DNA of 64,000 nucleotides from Jejuia pallidilutea (GCF_002973595.1 NZ_PVEO01000001.1:744001-808000); one strand, 5' to 3'. Shown: positions 20,401-29,884, counted from the first letter of the stretch. Notes: generated by a model not told the origin, from the sequence alone. Numbers and translations are program-made.

Positions 20401-21895
20401 CCATATCTTGATTTGTACTGGGAAAAGGCATACCGTTTTCGGCCTCGTCTGGACTACCGTCATTATCAGAATCTAAATCAATATAATCTGGAATACCATC
20501 ACCGTCTGTATCTTGTAATGTTAAGCCTGTTCCATAAATAGTATCTATTCCAAAAATTGATACTGTTCCACTTGGAGCCATATAACCTATTGTAGATTGC
20601 GCTTCTACATTATCTGGAATACCATCATCGTCTGAATCGATATCTAAAAAATCATAAATTAAGTAGCGGTTTCCGCTACCATTCAGATCTCCATCGGTAT
20701 TCACCGGAATTGTTCCCGTACCAGCAGAACTTGGTATACCGTTTGTGGTTGGAGTTATACCAATGGCACCATCTGCGACACCATCATTATTGGCATCAGT
20801 CCCTCCAGATTCTCTAACGTCGGTAATACCGTCATTATCACTATCTAAATCTAAATAATTTGGAATACCATCGCCATCTTGATCCATATTTTCACAATAC
20901 CCAGATGCACCTAGGGTACAAAAATCTGGATCTTTACTATTGGGAATACCATCCGTATCGTGGTCTGCAGAAGGGTCTACCCCTCCAGATTCATCTGTAT
21001 CTTTTATACCATCGTTATCATCATCTAAATCATCTACATCACTGTAACCATCTTTATCTTCGTCTTCTAAGGTGAATATAAATAATTTGCCATCAGCATG
21101 ATCTGTAGTGGAGGCTGTTAATTGTGCCTTAGTAATTACAGAACCATTAGGAGCAATATCATCTAAATAGAATAACGCAATACCAAGTGTTCCTTTGTTT
21201 TCTACTACCCTGTCGCTTAACCAATAATCTGAGTTTGGTTTAGGAGGGTTTATAGCCCCGGGAGTTCCCAATCCGTTTGGGCCTCCTGTTCCTGTTCCCC
21301 CAAAACCAAATTGAGTTGAAGTTTGATTTATAAACGTTTCTCCTAAAGACTGTTCGGCGCCTCCACCTGCGGGAATACCAAAAAGCTCTAGGTGAAGACA
21401 GTTATTTGCATTACGTTCCGTTACTGCTATAATTCCACTAGAGGTGGCCAAAATTCCAGTACCATAAGTTAATGTTTGTCGTTGCGCAGTTGTAGTAGAT
21501 TCGCTTACAAAATCATCACAAATATTTCTTCCATTATAGCTGGAATTGAAATAGTGGTTTAAATTTAAATCTTGAAATGCCGATAAAGCAGAAGCATTCC
21601 ATGTGCTACTTGAACTTGTATTCTCTAAATTAACCCCATTTTCAAGAATTCTATTGGCACTGTGCCCATTAGGCCCTAACTGCGTTATTTCATAGCCTGT
21701 AGGCAATCCGAAATTTAAGTAAACAATACCGTTTACTGTAATACTTTGTATGGTAGCTGAATGATTTGCTGCAGTTTGTGTATCGCTCCATTGAAACGTA
21801 ACTCCAGATTGAATACTTGGTGCGTTAGTTTGAGAGGTTCCTTTTAAGTAATAGCAATACGTTAAGAGTAATGTTAACAGTAGTTTAAATTTCAT
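17489..21895 (-). CDS. Giant T9SS-secreted protein with thrombospondin-3 repeats and LamG-like domain
   Basis: 1468 residues. Signal peptide of ~22 residues. An N-terminal domain (to ~265) has no recognised family. About 290 residues of Asp-rich thrombospondin type-3 repeats follow (DLDSDNDGITD, DIDSDDDGIPD, DTDGDGIPDY), which should bind calcium and form a rigid stalk. A LamG-like domain lies near 580-755. The C-terminal ~540 residues match the paralogue at 13565-17293 and end in a Type A T9SS sorting domain with basic LTKKLVKN tail. Between 17489 and about 19140, G+C is near 40-55% in the lines I counted, against ~22-38% for most equivalent parts of the paralogue. Probable surface adhesin. 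Confidence 0.87.
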   Translation of the reverse strand: MKFKLLLTLLLTYCYYLKGTSQTNAPSIQSGVTFQWSDTQTAANHSATIQSITVNGIVYLNFGLPTGYEITQLGPNGHSANRILENGVNLENTSSSSTWNASALSAFQDLNLNHYFNSSYNGRNICDDFVSESTTTAQRQTLTYGTGILATSSGIIAVTERNANNCLHLELFGIPAGGGAEQSLGETFINQTSTQFGFGGTGTGGPNGLGTPGAINPPKPNSDYWLSDRVVENKGTLGIALFYLDDIAPNGSVITKAQLTASTTDHADGKLFIFTLEDEDKDGYSDVDDLDDDNDGIKDTDESGGVDPSADHDTDGIPNSKDPDFCTLGASGYCENMDQDGDGIPNYLDLDSDNDGITDVRESGGTDANNDGVADGAIGITPTTNGIPSSAGTGTIPVNTDGDLNGSGNRYLIYDFLDIDSDDDGIPDNVEAQSTIGYMAPSGTVSIFGIDTIYGTGLTLQDTDGDGIPDYIDLDSDNDGSPDEAENGMPFPSTNQDMDADGLVNPFETTNINDPVWDVNEDIENPSSLSILPDGDGDLGSGGDLDYRDVFNANPPAIATIDFDGIDDYVVGKELMSSFNESNTNGITLMGWVKNDLSDSDTSTVFLFGEDNAIELTATGAKLEFSGRFKTSVGGSHTSKFSRANGLKQGIWRHVAVTVDFTSNNASMFIDGKWVHTRNLAYPGGHDVVGFYSEVTAQSEKFMLGRENETSASYYDGCIDEVRVFNNVFTEAEIQEIVFQEIENSGGKLKGAITPGQVCTKNWSDLKLYYPMTNIVGFTLPDESGNNNSGMLRNITSIQEQTAPMPFTTKQDGNWHDKSTWLYGDVWALPGDELSQNSSNSDEYYTWGIYHIRNSVTLTTSLSKPSYPGALEGLHALALIVDQKDWADNGDVVLTVGNETNDLQLNVSKYLNLGGTIDLLGDSQLIQTETSDLVTSSQGKILRRQEGATNPYWYNYWSSPIGTLRATSYRNNNTSANNTNNTSYNLQMLRDESGAGMRFTTDYTGNGRISTFWLYTYINGLSYYDWTKITKTTSLSPGIGYTQKGTGSPLAQQQYIFQGKPNNGTILVDVEDRGGPGSVAGTSKTEFLLGNPYPSALDIGKFIDDNEGVIKGDIQLWQQWSGNSHNLDAYNGGYAQVNKMGAVRASQFIGLEGATTGGLEGTKVPSKYLPVGQGFIVEIENDGVTPFDGTVEFNNGQRVFVKESDADGDFNNGSVFFKTQGVKGTKVSQSNTGASNTDSIQKIRLEFRSVTGPSTKRELLLGFSEHTTDGYDYGYDAEAHDASNNDLNLAMAGKHMNMQAYGAITADKVVPLHFRSSGDNSFEIEISETENIDAGQEVYLRDNLTGDYFNLMQDQPYRFTSSQGVFNNRLQLVFQDAASALSTAEASTEENYMYYDKGGNVLYVKNMSGDIAKFVLYSITGQSMMALTDVEASTLSNGIKLPEMASGTYIAVFRLDTNQVLTKKLVKN

Positions 21896-22206
21896 AATTA
21901 ATAGATTTTGGGGAAATCGAATTAATTTATAATTATTGTTTAATAGCAGTACTATTTGTAAGCCTTAGCCCACAACAGAATAACAAAATATGATGGTTCA
22001 TTAGATTAATTTGTGAAATAACACTTTGAGGGAAGTATATAATATTATTTCATATGTAGGTATAACGATACCTATAACAGGGACAAATCTAGATTAAAAA
22101 TTCGATAAAAGCAACATAAAATCGGATAAAGAGCAGTATTTTTTCGATAAAGAGACAAAAAATAAGATTTTTTTAGTTTCGAAACTATAATTTTGAGACT
22201 CTATTA
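21896..22206. other. Upstream region of the T9SS adhesin, with palindrome and phased repeats
   Basis: No gene is seen. The region holds a perfect palindrome TAGGTAT-aacg-ATACCTA (22057-22074) and three copies of a TCG(G)ATAAA-type motif at 22102, 22122 and 22144. Repeat spacing is 20 and 22 bp, about two helical turns. Both lie upstream of the start at 21895 and could be regulator sites; this is inference. Confidence 0.4.
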
Positions 22207-23565
22207 CTAAACAATAAACTCTACTACATCTTCAATCTTAGAAATCAATTGAATTTTAATTACAGTGTTTTTAAGTGCTATTTTATTGTATTTGGATACA
22301 AAAATTGTTGAAAACCCTAATTTTTCGGCTTCTAAAATGCGTTGTTCTACACGTTGTACAGGTCTAATTTCTCCAGACAAACCAACCTCGGCGGCAAAAC
22401 AAAAATCGCTCTGTAAAGCCACATCTTCATTTGAAGATAGAATTGCCGCAACAACTGCTAAATCTATAGCAGGATCGTCTACCGTTATGCCTCCGGTTAT
22501 GTTTAAAAAAACATCTTTTGCACCCAACCTAAAACCAGCTCTTTTTTCTAAAACAGCTAATAACATGTTTAATCGTTTGGCATTGAAACCTGTAGCACTT
22601 CGTTGAGGCGTACCGTAAACCGCTGTACTTACAAGGGCTTGCACTTCAACCATTAAAGGGCGCATGCCTTCTAATGTTGCAGCAATAGCGTTACCTGAGA
22701 GCTCTTCATCTTTTTTAGAAATTAATATTTCTGACGGATTTGAAACCTCCCTCAATCCAGATCCTTGCATTTCATAAATACCCAATTCGTTTGTAGAACC
22801 AAAACGGTTTTTATGTGCTCTTAAAATTCGGAATACATGGTTTCTATCGCCTTCAAACTGTAAAACAGTATCCACCATATGCTCTAAAATTTTTGGTCCA
22901 GCAATGTTACCATCTTTAGTAATGTGACCAATTAAGATGACTGGAGTTGCTGTTTCCTTAGCAAATTTTATAAGCTCCGTAGTACATTCTTTTATTTGAG
23001 AAATACTTCCAGAAGATGACTCTATATAATCGCTATGTAGGGTTTGTATAGAGTCTATTATAACAATATCTGGCTCTAAAGCCTCTATTTGCTTAAATAT
23101 ATTTTGGGTTTTAGTTTCTGTGAGAATATAGCAATTGTTATTTTCGGGGTTAATGCGTTCTGCCCGCATTTTTATTTGCTTTTGGCTTTCTTCACCAGAA
23201 ACATAAAGCGTTTTATATGGCAACTTAAGTGAAATTTGAAGTAGCAATGTGCTTTTCCCTATTCCAGGTTCGCCACCCAACAATGTTAAAGAACCAGGGA
23301 CTATTCCGCCACCTAAAACACGGTTAAACTCATTGTCTGAAGTATTTAATCGTGCTTCTTCTGAAACATCAATATCTTTTATCTGCAATGGTTTTGAAAC
23401 ACGTTTTGATGGACTGGAAGCTGTCTTCCAATCGCTTTTTTCTGGTTTTTGCAGCACCTCTTCCGCTATAGTATTCCACGCTTTACAAGCATTACACTGT
23501 CCCTGCCATTTTGCATATTGTGCGCCACAATTTTGACAAAAAAATGTTGTTTTTACTTTTGCCAT
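22207..23565 (-). CDS. radA: DNA repair protein RadA
   Basis: 452 residues, the standard length. RadA is a RecA-like branch-migration helicase in recombinational repair. The N-terminal C4 zinc motif (CQNCGAQYAKWQGQCNAC), Walker A GGEPGIGKSTLL (~96), the RadA-specific KNRFGSTNELG, and the C-terminal Lon-protease-like domain (ITGGITVDDPAIDLAV) are all visible. Last gene of the panC-panD-YbhN-esterase-radA minus-strand cluster. Confidence 0.98.
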   Translation of the reverse strand: MAKVKTTFFCQNCGAQYAKWQGQCNACKAWNTIAEEVLQKPEKSDWKTASSPSKRVSKPLQIKDIDVSEEARLNTSDNEFNRVLGGGIVPGSLTLLGGEPGIGKSTLLLQISLKLPYKTLYVSGEESQKQIKMRAERINPENNNCYILTETKTQNIFKQIEALEPDIVIIDSIQTLHSDYIESSSGSISQIKECTTELIKFAKETATPVILIGHITKDGNIAGPKILEHMVDTVLQFEGDRNHVFRILRAHKNRFGSTNELGIYEMQGSGLREVSNPSEILISKKDEELSGNAIAATLEGMRPLMVEVQALVSTAVYGTPQRSATGFNAKRLNMLLAVLEKRAGFRLGAKDVFLNITGGITVDDPAIDLAVVAAILSSNEDVALQSDFCFAAEVGLSGEIRPVQRVEQRILEAEKLGFSTIFVSKYNKIALKNTVIKIQLISKIEDVVEFIV

Positions 23566-23620
23566 ATCTGTTTTTATCCCCTCTAAAAGAGAGCCGTAAG
23601 TTTAGGTTTAAAATATTAAA

Positions 23621-24778
23621 CTAGTATCCAAAATCTTGCTTAATAGCATCTGCAAGTTGTAGCACTTTATCTTTTGTAATACCTGCGATTTCATCTAAGG
23701 TATAAGCCGATTGATACGTTTTCATCGCTTTTTTTGGCTCTCCTGTTTCCTCATAAAACCTTGCCAAATAATAATTTCCCAATAGCGTTTTGGGATAATG
23801 TCTACGCGCTAGTTTTCCAAGTGGTTCATAATATTCAAATAGCTCGTTCTTCTCTATTGCTGCTGCGATTGCTTTAAAATCGTTAATCAAAATCTTTTTT
23901 TCTATTCCAAATAAATCTTGAATGGCTTGGTATTTCTCTTCTAGATATATTACTGGAGAAATTTCTAATTCTAAAATCTCATCCTTATATTCTTTCTTAC
24001 TTATAGGCTGAAATACCTTAAATATATTTTGAAGCGCATTGGGGATAGCATGTGCTGGCCCAGAGTAATGTGAGGCATTTTCGAAGGTATTAAAGCTGTA
24101 CGATAAATTATCGTTTTCTATCGCAGATACATCGGTGTGCAAAGCTTCTGTCATTTGTTTTAAAGATGAAGTATCGCCTTCGGAATTGCTTAGATAATAA
24201 AAAATTTTAGACTGTGTTTTAGTTAAGCTCTCAGGAATATACGCTAACATATTTGGCGCCAATTCTGGACTAACAACGATGTAAGCCTGAAACAATGGGT
24301 TTGACTTTAAAAGATAATAATTGATAAAGTTTGCCGTATTACCATGACCAACAGCTACCTTAAAGTTTACTGTCCTGTAGTTAGCCTCTATATATGGCAA
24401 AAGCTCCATACCCAAAAACTCGAAAAAATTAGCACCTGTTTCCACAGGTAATGAGTTTTGTTCGGAATATAAGCAATCTTCGTAACGCGTATCTACTTGG
24501 TTTACCCCTACTACAATGGCCTCTGGCATATCTTCCCAATAAGAGTAATAATCTACGTTTCCTGCTACGGCCTCAAATAAATAATCACCATCGAGCACAA
24601 TAAAAATAGGATAACTTTTATCTTTATTAAAATCATATCCTCTTGGTAGTTGAATTTTAATTTGCCGTTCTTCACCCAGTTTAGCCGATTGAAAGTTTTC
24701 GTACTTTACTTGCGCATTAACTACTGGTATTAACACAGCTATTAAAAAAACAAAAATGCATGCGTTTTTCATTTTCAA
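23621..24778 (-). CDS. Esterase-like alpha/beta-hydrolase lacking the nucleophile serine, with TPR tail
   Basis: 385 residues; signal peptide to about residue 22 (IPVVNAQ). The putative-esterase fold (esterase D/PF00756-like) is recognisable: YPIFIVLDGDYLF, MPEAIVVGVNQVDTRYEDC, and a late NASHYSGP that carries the His position. The nucleophile elbow, normally GHSxGG, reads VGHGNTANF, so the catalytic Ser is replaced by Gly. The protein is probably not an esterase in the classical sense. The C-terminal ~60 residues form a TPR-like helical pair (YYLARFYEETGEPKKAM). Exported; function unknown. Confidence 0.8.
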   Translation of the reverse strand: MKMKNACIFVFLIAVLIPVVNAQVKYENFQSAKLGEERQIKIQLPRGYDFNKDKSYPIFIVLDGDYLFEAVAGNVDYYSYWEDMPEAIVVGVNQVDTRYEDCLYSEQNSLPVETGANFFEFLGMELLPYIEANYRTVNFKVAVGHGNTANFINYYLLKSNPLFQAYIVVSPELAPNMLAYIPESLTKTQSKIFYYLSNSEGDTSSLKQMTEALHTDVSAIENDNLSYSFNTFENASHYSGPAHAIPNALQNIFKVFQPISKKEYKDEILELEISPVIYLEEKYQAIQDLFGIEKKILINDFKAIAAAIEKNELFEYYEPLGKLARRHYPKTLLGNYYLARFYEETGEPKKAMKTYQSAYTLDEIAGITKDKVLQLADAIKQDFGY

Positions 24779-24846
24779 AAATAATTTGAGATTTTAATAG
24801 CGGCAAGGTAATAAATTAACTTAGAGATTGAAAGTTAACAATACTG

Positions 24847-25809
24847 CTACTTGATTGCCTTTTTTCGGTTAAAAATTGGTAAATAAATAAGAGATAATCC
24901 TCCAAATACAATAATTAGTAAAGTTTGTGATCCCCACATAATCCATCCAAAGGCACGACTAGGGTCTTCGGGAATATTAAACAAAGTAAATGCGAGAACT
25001 ACAGCTTCAGGATAAGAGCCAATGCCACCGTTTGTGGCAGCAATACTAAAACTTGCTGCTATAAAACCAATTAATATGGCCGCAAAAGGCACATAACTAG
25101 TTTCTTCTAAAGCAAAAGAGGTTACATAAAACATAAGAACATACATAGTCCATATAAAAAATGTATGAAAAATGAATGCCCACTTTTTTTTCATTTTAAA
25201 AATACTCAAGGCGCCTTCTATTAAACCATTTACAAAACTTTTAATTTTTAAGGCTATTTTTAAATTACTGCGTTTTATAAAAATTGTAAAAACTATACCA
25301 AAAAACAAGAGCAAAAAAACACCCATAATTATTTTAGTTGGGTTAAATTTTTCAACCAAGAAACCGTATATAAAATCAAATTGCAGAAAAAGGGTAACCA
25401 CTATAATACAAAACATCATAATTAAATCTGCAATGCGTTCTGCTACAATGGTTCCAAAGCCTTTTTCAAAAGGTACGCCTTCGTAATTTGTTAAAATAGA
25501 AGCCCGAGCTACCTCGCCAGCCCTTGGAACAGTATAATTAATAAGATATGTCGCAAAAACTGCCATTACACTATTACCTAACTTAATATGATAACCCATG
25601 GGCTGTAACTGAAAACGCCACCTGTAAGCCCTAGATAAATGACTTAATAAACCAAAGAAAACACCTAATGAAATAAATGTGTAATCGGCCTTTTTAAAAT
25701 AGCTGACTAATTGTTCAAGTGATATTTGAGATAAAGAATACCAAACCAAAAACACCCCTAATACTAGTGGAATTGTTATAGTTAATATTCGCTTTATTTT
25801 AGGATTCAA
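24847..25809 (-). CDS. YbhN/UPF0104-family integral membrane protein
   Basis: 320 residues with about eight hydrophobic segments. The family is related to the flippase domain of lysylphosphatidylglycerol synthase (AglD/YbhN-like). Typical conserved spots are SHLSRAYRWRFQL, NYTVPRAGEVARASIL and TNGGIGSYPEAVVLAF. It starts 4 bp after the panD stop, so it is co-transcribed with panD. Probable lipid or polyprenol-linked substrate transport; substrate unknown. Confidence 0.85.
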   Translation of the reverse strand: MNPKIKRILTITIPLVLGVFLVWYSLSQISLEQLVSYFKKADYTFISLGVFFGLLSHLSRAYRWRFQLQPMGYHIKLGNSVMAVFATYLINYTVPRAGEVARASILTNYEGVPFEKGFGTIVAERIADLIMMFCIIVVTLFLQFDFIYGFLVEKFNPTKIIMGVFLLLFFGIVFTIFIKRSNLKIALKIKSFVNGLIEGALSIFKMKKKWAFIFHTFFIWTMYVLMFYVTSFALEETSYVPFAAILIGFIAASFSIAATNGGIGSYPEAVVLAFTLFNIPEDPSRAFGWIMWGSQTLLIIVFGGLSLIYLPIFNRKKAIK

Positions 25810-25813
25810 CCTT

Positions 25814-26164
25814 TTATTTTAAGAGGTTAGTAGCTTCATCTGGAAACACTAAAGAAGGTTTAAATACTTTTGCTTCTTCTATATCCATAAAAGCATAAGT
25901 AATTAAAATTAACGTGTCTCCTACAGAAACTTTTCTAGCAGCTGCACCATTTAAAGTGATTTCACCACTGTTTCGGGGCCCTGGTATACAGTAGGTTTCT
26001 AAACGTTCCCCATTGTCGTTATTTACAATCTGAACTTTTTCTCCCTGTATAATGTTAGCAGCATCCATTAAATCTTCATCAATAGTAATACTACCAATAT
26101 AATTGAGTTCTGCACCTGTGCATTTAACTCTATGAATTTTAGATTTTACAACTTGAATTTGCAT
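25814..26164 (-). CDS. panD: Aspartate 1-decarboxylase
   Basis: 116 residues. Makes beta-alanine from aspartate for pantothenate. The proenzyme self-cleaves at Gly24-Ser25 ([10 protein letters not shown]), generating the pyruvoyl cofactor, and both residues are present. The conserved core [12 protein letters not shown] is also seen. It lies 13 bp after the panC stop, forming a panC-panD operon. Confidence 0.97.
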   Translation of the reverse strand: MQIQVVKSKIHRVKCTGAELNYIGSITIDEDLMDAANIIQGEKVQIVNNDNGERLETYCIPGPRNSGEITLNGAAARKVSVGDTLILITYAFMDIEEAKVFKPSLVFPDEATNLLK

Positions 26165-26177
26165 GTGGCAAAGGTAA

Positions 26178-27029
26178 TTAATTTAATGCGATATTATCAA
26201 TAAGTCTAATTTCGCCCGCATACACAGCTATAAAGGCTCTGTACTTTTTTTTATTTAATTTTCTTTTAATTGGTTTTAAGGTTTTAGCATCAGCGATTAA
26301 AAAATACTCTAGTTTTAGTGTATCGTGGTTTTTAAACTGATTTTCAACCCATTCCATAACTTTATTAGCACTTTCTGTGCCAAATTTTATTTTGGCAGTT
26401 TTTAGTGTTTTATATATAAACGGCGCAGCAGTTTTATGGTTGGGCTTTAACCTTGTATTACGAGAACTCATAGCTAAACCACTGGGTTCTCGATGAATTT
26501 TACAGCCTACTATTTTTACGGGAATATGATGCTTTTCAACCAGCTTTTTAATAATTTGCAATTGCTGAAAATCTTTTTCACCAAAATAAGCGCTATCAGG
26601 TTTCACAATTTCGAAAAAACGCTTTACTACAGTACCAACACCATCAAAATGTCCTTGGCGAAATTTTCCTTCCATTTCAAACTCCAAACCATCAAAATCA
26701 AACGCCTCAGATATGGCATGCCCTTCATAAATATCGTCAACCGTAGGCGCATAAACCATAATTTGGTCTTTACTAACTGTTTCTAATAATTCTACATCAT
26801 TTTCTAGCGTTCTAGGATATTTCTCTAAATCGGTTTTATTATCAAATTGTGTTGGATTTACAAAAATACTCACCACTACAACATCATTGTCGCCTAATGC
26901 CTTAATTACCAACTGTAAATGGCCTTGGTGGAGCGCTCCCATGGTTGGCACCATTCCAACACTTAAACCTTTAGATTTTAATGCTGCTATTTCGGTACTA
27001 ATTCTATCTTTTTCTGTGTAAATCTTCAC
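26178..27029 (-). CDS. panC: Pantothenate synthetase (pantoate-beta-alanine ligase)
   Basis: About 283 residues from a GTG at 27029 (VKIYTEKD), which matches the N-terminus of the family. An in-frame ATG at 27083 would add 18 residues with no family counterpart and lies right beside the promoter of the divergent gene. Condenses pantoate and beta-alanine with ATP. Nucleotidyltransferase HIGH-like motif [10 protein letters not shown], then [19 protein letters not shown] and MSSRNTRL. Partner of panD immediately downstream. Confidence 0.92.
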   Translation of the reverse strand: MKIYTEKDRISTEIAALKSKGLSVGMVPTMGALHQGHLQLVIKALGDNDVVVVSIFVNPTQFDNKTDLEKYPRTLENDVELLETVSKDQIMVYAPTVDDIYEGHAISEAFDFDGLEFEMEGKFRQGHFDGVGTVVKRFFEIVKPDSAYFGEKDFQQLQIIKKLVEKHHIPVKIVGCKIHREPSGLAMSSRNTRLKPNHKTAAPFIYKTLKTAKIKFGTESANKVMEWVENQFKNHDTLKLEYFLIADAKTLKPIKRKLNKKKYRAFIAVYAGEIRLIDNIALN

Positions 27030-27092
27030 TTTGTAATAAAAAATTAACGGGTGCAAACTTAAGATTTTACGGGGACTTTGCATAAATTTTTG

Positions 27093-27100
27093 TACTTTTG
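27093..27100 (+). promoter_or_regulatory. Bacteroidota -7 element (TACTTTTG)
   Basis: Exact TAnnTTTG match 38 bp before the ATG at 27139. No clear -33 TTG at the usual distance. Confidence 0.6.
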
Positions 27101-27138
27101 CGTGTTTTTATTTTTGAATCTGCAAAAGCAAACCATAT

Positions 27139-27948
27139 ATGAAAGATAAGAGGATATTGTATGTATCATCTGAAGTAGTGCCTTATTTACCTGAAACCGA
27201 AATTTCTTCAATGTCGTTCGAGGCTCCCAGAATGGTTAATCAACAAGGTGGTCAAATTAGAATTTTCATGCCTCGTTATGGCAATATTAATGAAAGAAGA
27301 CATCAATTACATGAAGTGATAAGGTTATCTGGTATAAACCTAGTAATTAACGACCTAGACATGCCTTTAATCATTAAAGTAGCCTCTATTCCAAAAGAGC
27401 GTATTCAGGTTTATTTTATAGACAACGACGAGTATTTTAAAAGGAAAGCTACCTTAACCGACGAAAATGGAAAGCTTTTTGACGATAACGATGAACGTGC
27501 AATTTTCTTCGCAAAAGGTGTTATAGAAACGGTTAAAAAACTCAATTGGTCGCCAGATATTATTCATGTACACGGTTGGTTAGCCTCTTTGTTACCTTTA
27601 TACCTTAGAGAATACTACAAAGACGAGCCGCTTTTTAACGAAAGTAAAATAGTTACTTCGGTATACAATCAAAGTTTTAACAATACGTTAAATAAAGATA
27701 TGGTCAATAAGATTAAATTTGACAACATAAACGAAGAAGCTATAAAACCGTTAGAAGAGCCTACGTACAATAATTTAATGCAAGTTGCTGTAGATTATTC
27801 TGATGCTTTAATTATAGGTTCTGAAGTTTTACCAGACAATTTAGAGAAATACATTAAAGAATCTAACAAACCTGTTTTAGAATACAAAAGCAAAGACGAA
27901 TTTGGTGAAGCTTACACTCAGTTCTTTAGCACTGAAGTTTTAGGTTAA
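27139..27948 (+). CDS. Truncated glycogen/starch-synthase-like protein (N-terminal GT5 domain only)
   Basis: 269 residues. Resembles the N-terminal Rossmann domain of glycogen synthase (KRILYVSSEVVPYLPE, VNQQGGQIRIFMPRYG, PDIIHVHGWLASLLPLYL). A complete GlgA is ~480 residues with a C-terminal nucleotide-sugar-binding domain, which is absent. The KxGGL substrate loop is replaced by TEISSMS. Glycogen synthesis by this protein alone is therefore unlikely. The gene is intact and begins after a good -7 element, so it is not a decaying fragment. It is divergent from panC and precedes the DUF4270 gene by 22 bp. Confidence 0.8.
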   Translation: MKDKRILYVSSEVVPYLPETEISSMSFEAPRMVNQQGGQIRIFMPRYGNINERRHQLHEVIRLSGINLVINDLDMPLIIKVASIPKERIQVYFIDNDEYFKRKATLTDENGKLFDDNDERAIFFAKGVIETVKKLNWSPDIIHVHGWLASLLPLYLREYYKDEPLFNESKIVTSVYNQSFNNTLNKDMVNKIKFDNINEEAIKPLEEPTYNNLMQVAVDYSDALIIGSEVLPDNLEKYIKESNKPVLEYKSKDEFGEAYTQFFSTEVLG

Positions 27949-27970
27949 TCCCAATCGTCCTTTAAGATTT

Positions 27971-29725
27971 ATGAAGAAGATATTTAAAGCCCTAAAATAC
28001 ACCGTTGCTGTGTTGTTTATTGTATTGGCATTTGTAGCGTGCGACAGAGAATACAGCTCTATTGAAAGTGATGTTCTTGGTGAAAACAATTTTAATTTTA
28101 ACGCTAGCCAGTTAGAAGTACCTATTATAACCTATAATAGAAATTTAAGTGGGCAACAAATAAATGGTTTAACATCAAATCTATTAGGCTTTTTTAACGA
28201 TCCTATTTACGGCACAACAACTGCAAGTATTGTTACCCAAGTAACACCTACTAGTTTTGCAATTAACAGCGCAGAAATGTTTGGTATAAACCCAACGGTA
28301 GAATCTGTAACCTTAACTATACCTTATTTTAGTACTCAAACAGGTGTTGAAACAGATGGAACTCCTATATATAGACTAGACTCTTTATTTGTTGAAAACA
28401 ACAACCCAGAAAACATAAAGCCTATAGCCCTAAAAGTTTACGAGAATAAATATTTTTTAAGAAACTTTAACCCCAATAACCCCGAAGATAATTCTCAAAA
28501 CTATTTTTCGAAAGCAGATGCATCCATAAATAGCACCGATAATTTTGCCGAAATTGAAAGCGGTACAATTAATTTTGATGACCACATTGGATTTACCTTT
28601 TTTGATGGTGATATAGAACCTAGCAGTGCCGCTAGAGCAATAACAGATACTGTAGGAGAAACATCGTCTACAACCTATTTACCTCCCGCTGAAGTAATTG
28701 AACTAGCTGAAACACCCCAGAGTAAAGCCTATTGGAAATCTCTAATCTTAGACCAAGCAGGTTTACCCACTTTAAGCAATACAAACAACTTCCACAATCA
28801 TTTTAGAGGCTTATACATAAAAGCCGAAGCCAAAAATGGCGAGGGAAGTATGGTTCTGTTAAACCTAGCTGATACTGGCGCAACCCTTACCATTAACTAT
28901 TCTAGTGAAGACGGAGATGACACTGATACAGATCGTGATACTGGGACTTATGTACTAAATTTTAATGGCAACAGGCTTAATACCTTTATTAACAATTATA
29001 ATCCAGCTATTCTTCCAACAACGCCCAACACAACCAATGGCGATGAAAAACTTTATTTAAAAGGTACTGCTGGCTCTATGGCTGTTATAGATTTGTTTAA
29101 CGGTTTAGTAGATTGTGATGGCGATGGACAAGAAGACGATGATGCTCTAGAGTGTTTTAAAAAGACTTTTAGAAAAACTGATAAAAACGGTAACGTATTA
29201 GCACCTGTAAATGAACTATATCAACTTAAGCGACTTATAAATGAAGCGCATTTAGTGATTTATGAAGACGAGACTTTTATAACTCCCGATGACCCTAAAG
29301 ACGCTAATGGAGAAGATTATCATACTTACGACAGACTCTACCTATACGATTTAGGAGATAATAGCCCTATTTTAGATTACAATTTTGATGTTTCAATCGA
29401 TGCTTCAAACCCTTTAGTCTCAAGATCCTTTACTTTAGGCCGAAGAATAACCGACGAAAACGGAATTTCAAAATACAAACTTAAAATTACCGATTTGCTA
29501 AACAGTATCTTAATTCAGGATATTGACAATACAAAACTAGGGCTAGTACTTTCTAATAACGTAAACTTAAATTTAAGCACACAACTACTTAATGATATTG
29601 GTGATGTTACTGGTGTACCAGCCTCTACCGTAATTACACCCAGAGGAACAGTGTTACATGGAAGCAACAGTGCTGATGATGATAAAAAAATGCGCTTAGA
29701 AATATTCTTTACAGAGTCTGAATAA
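27971..29725 (+). CDS. DUF4270 family lipoprotein
   Basis: 584 residues. The signal peptide ends in lipobox AFVAC (Cys ~25) followed by DREYSS. The body is beta-rich with a low-complexity acidic segment (EDGDDTDTDRDTG) near residue 317. DUF4270 lipoproteins are common in Bacteroidota, and their function is not established. Its place between the glycogen-synthase-like gene and glmS suggests cell-envelope or sugar metabolism, which is inference only. Confidence 0.85.
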   Translation: MKKIFKALKYTVAVLFIVLAFVACDREYSSIESDVLGENNFNFNASQLEVPIITYNRNLSGQQINGLTSNLLGFFNDPIYGTTTASIVTQVTPTSFAINSAEMFGINPTVESVTLTIPYFSTQTGVETDGTPIYRLDSLFVENNNPENIKPIALKVYENKYFLRNFNPNNPEDNSQNYFSKADASINSTDNFAEIESGTINFDDHIGFTFFDGDIEPSSAARAITDTVGETSSTTYLPPAEVIELAETPQSKAYWKSLILDQAGLPTLSNTNNFHNHFRGLYIKAEAKNGEGSMVLLNLADTGATLTINYSSEDGDDTDTDRDTGTYVLNFNGNRLNTFINNYNPAILPTTPNTTNGDEKLYLKGTAGSMAVIDLFNGLVDCDGDGQEDDDALECFKKTFRKTDKNGNVLAPVNELYQLKRLINEAHLVIYEDETFITPDDPKDANGEDYHTYDRLYLYDLGDNSPILDYNFDVSIDASNPLVSRSFTLGRRITDENGISKYKLKITDLLNSILIQDIDNTKLGLVLSNNVNLNLSTQLLNDIGDVTGVPASTVITPRGTVLHGSNSADDDKKMRLEIFFTESE

Positions 29726-29884
29726 CAAATAAGTGGTTTAAAATAAATTATTACGTGCTTAATATTACACTAAAATGGTTTTTATCGTGTAAAATGATAC
29801 ATTCACATAAATAATTACAAGTCGTTGCTTTTATTTTACATATTTGTTCGTCTAAAATAACCCCAAAAAATCAAATAAAAAATT

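Noticed and set aside
27030-27083. Longer panC start at the ATG 27083
   Set aside because: The added residues do not match the family and lie next to the promoter of the divergent gene; the GTG at 27029 matches the usual N-terminus.
29726-29884. Possible glmS ribozyme in the glmS leader
   Set aside because: The leader is short, AT-rich and lacks any ribozyme-like core; such ribozymes are typical of Firmicutes.
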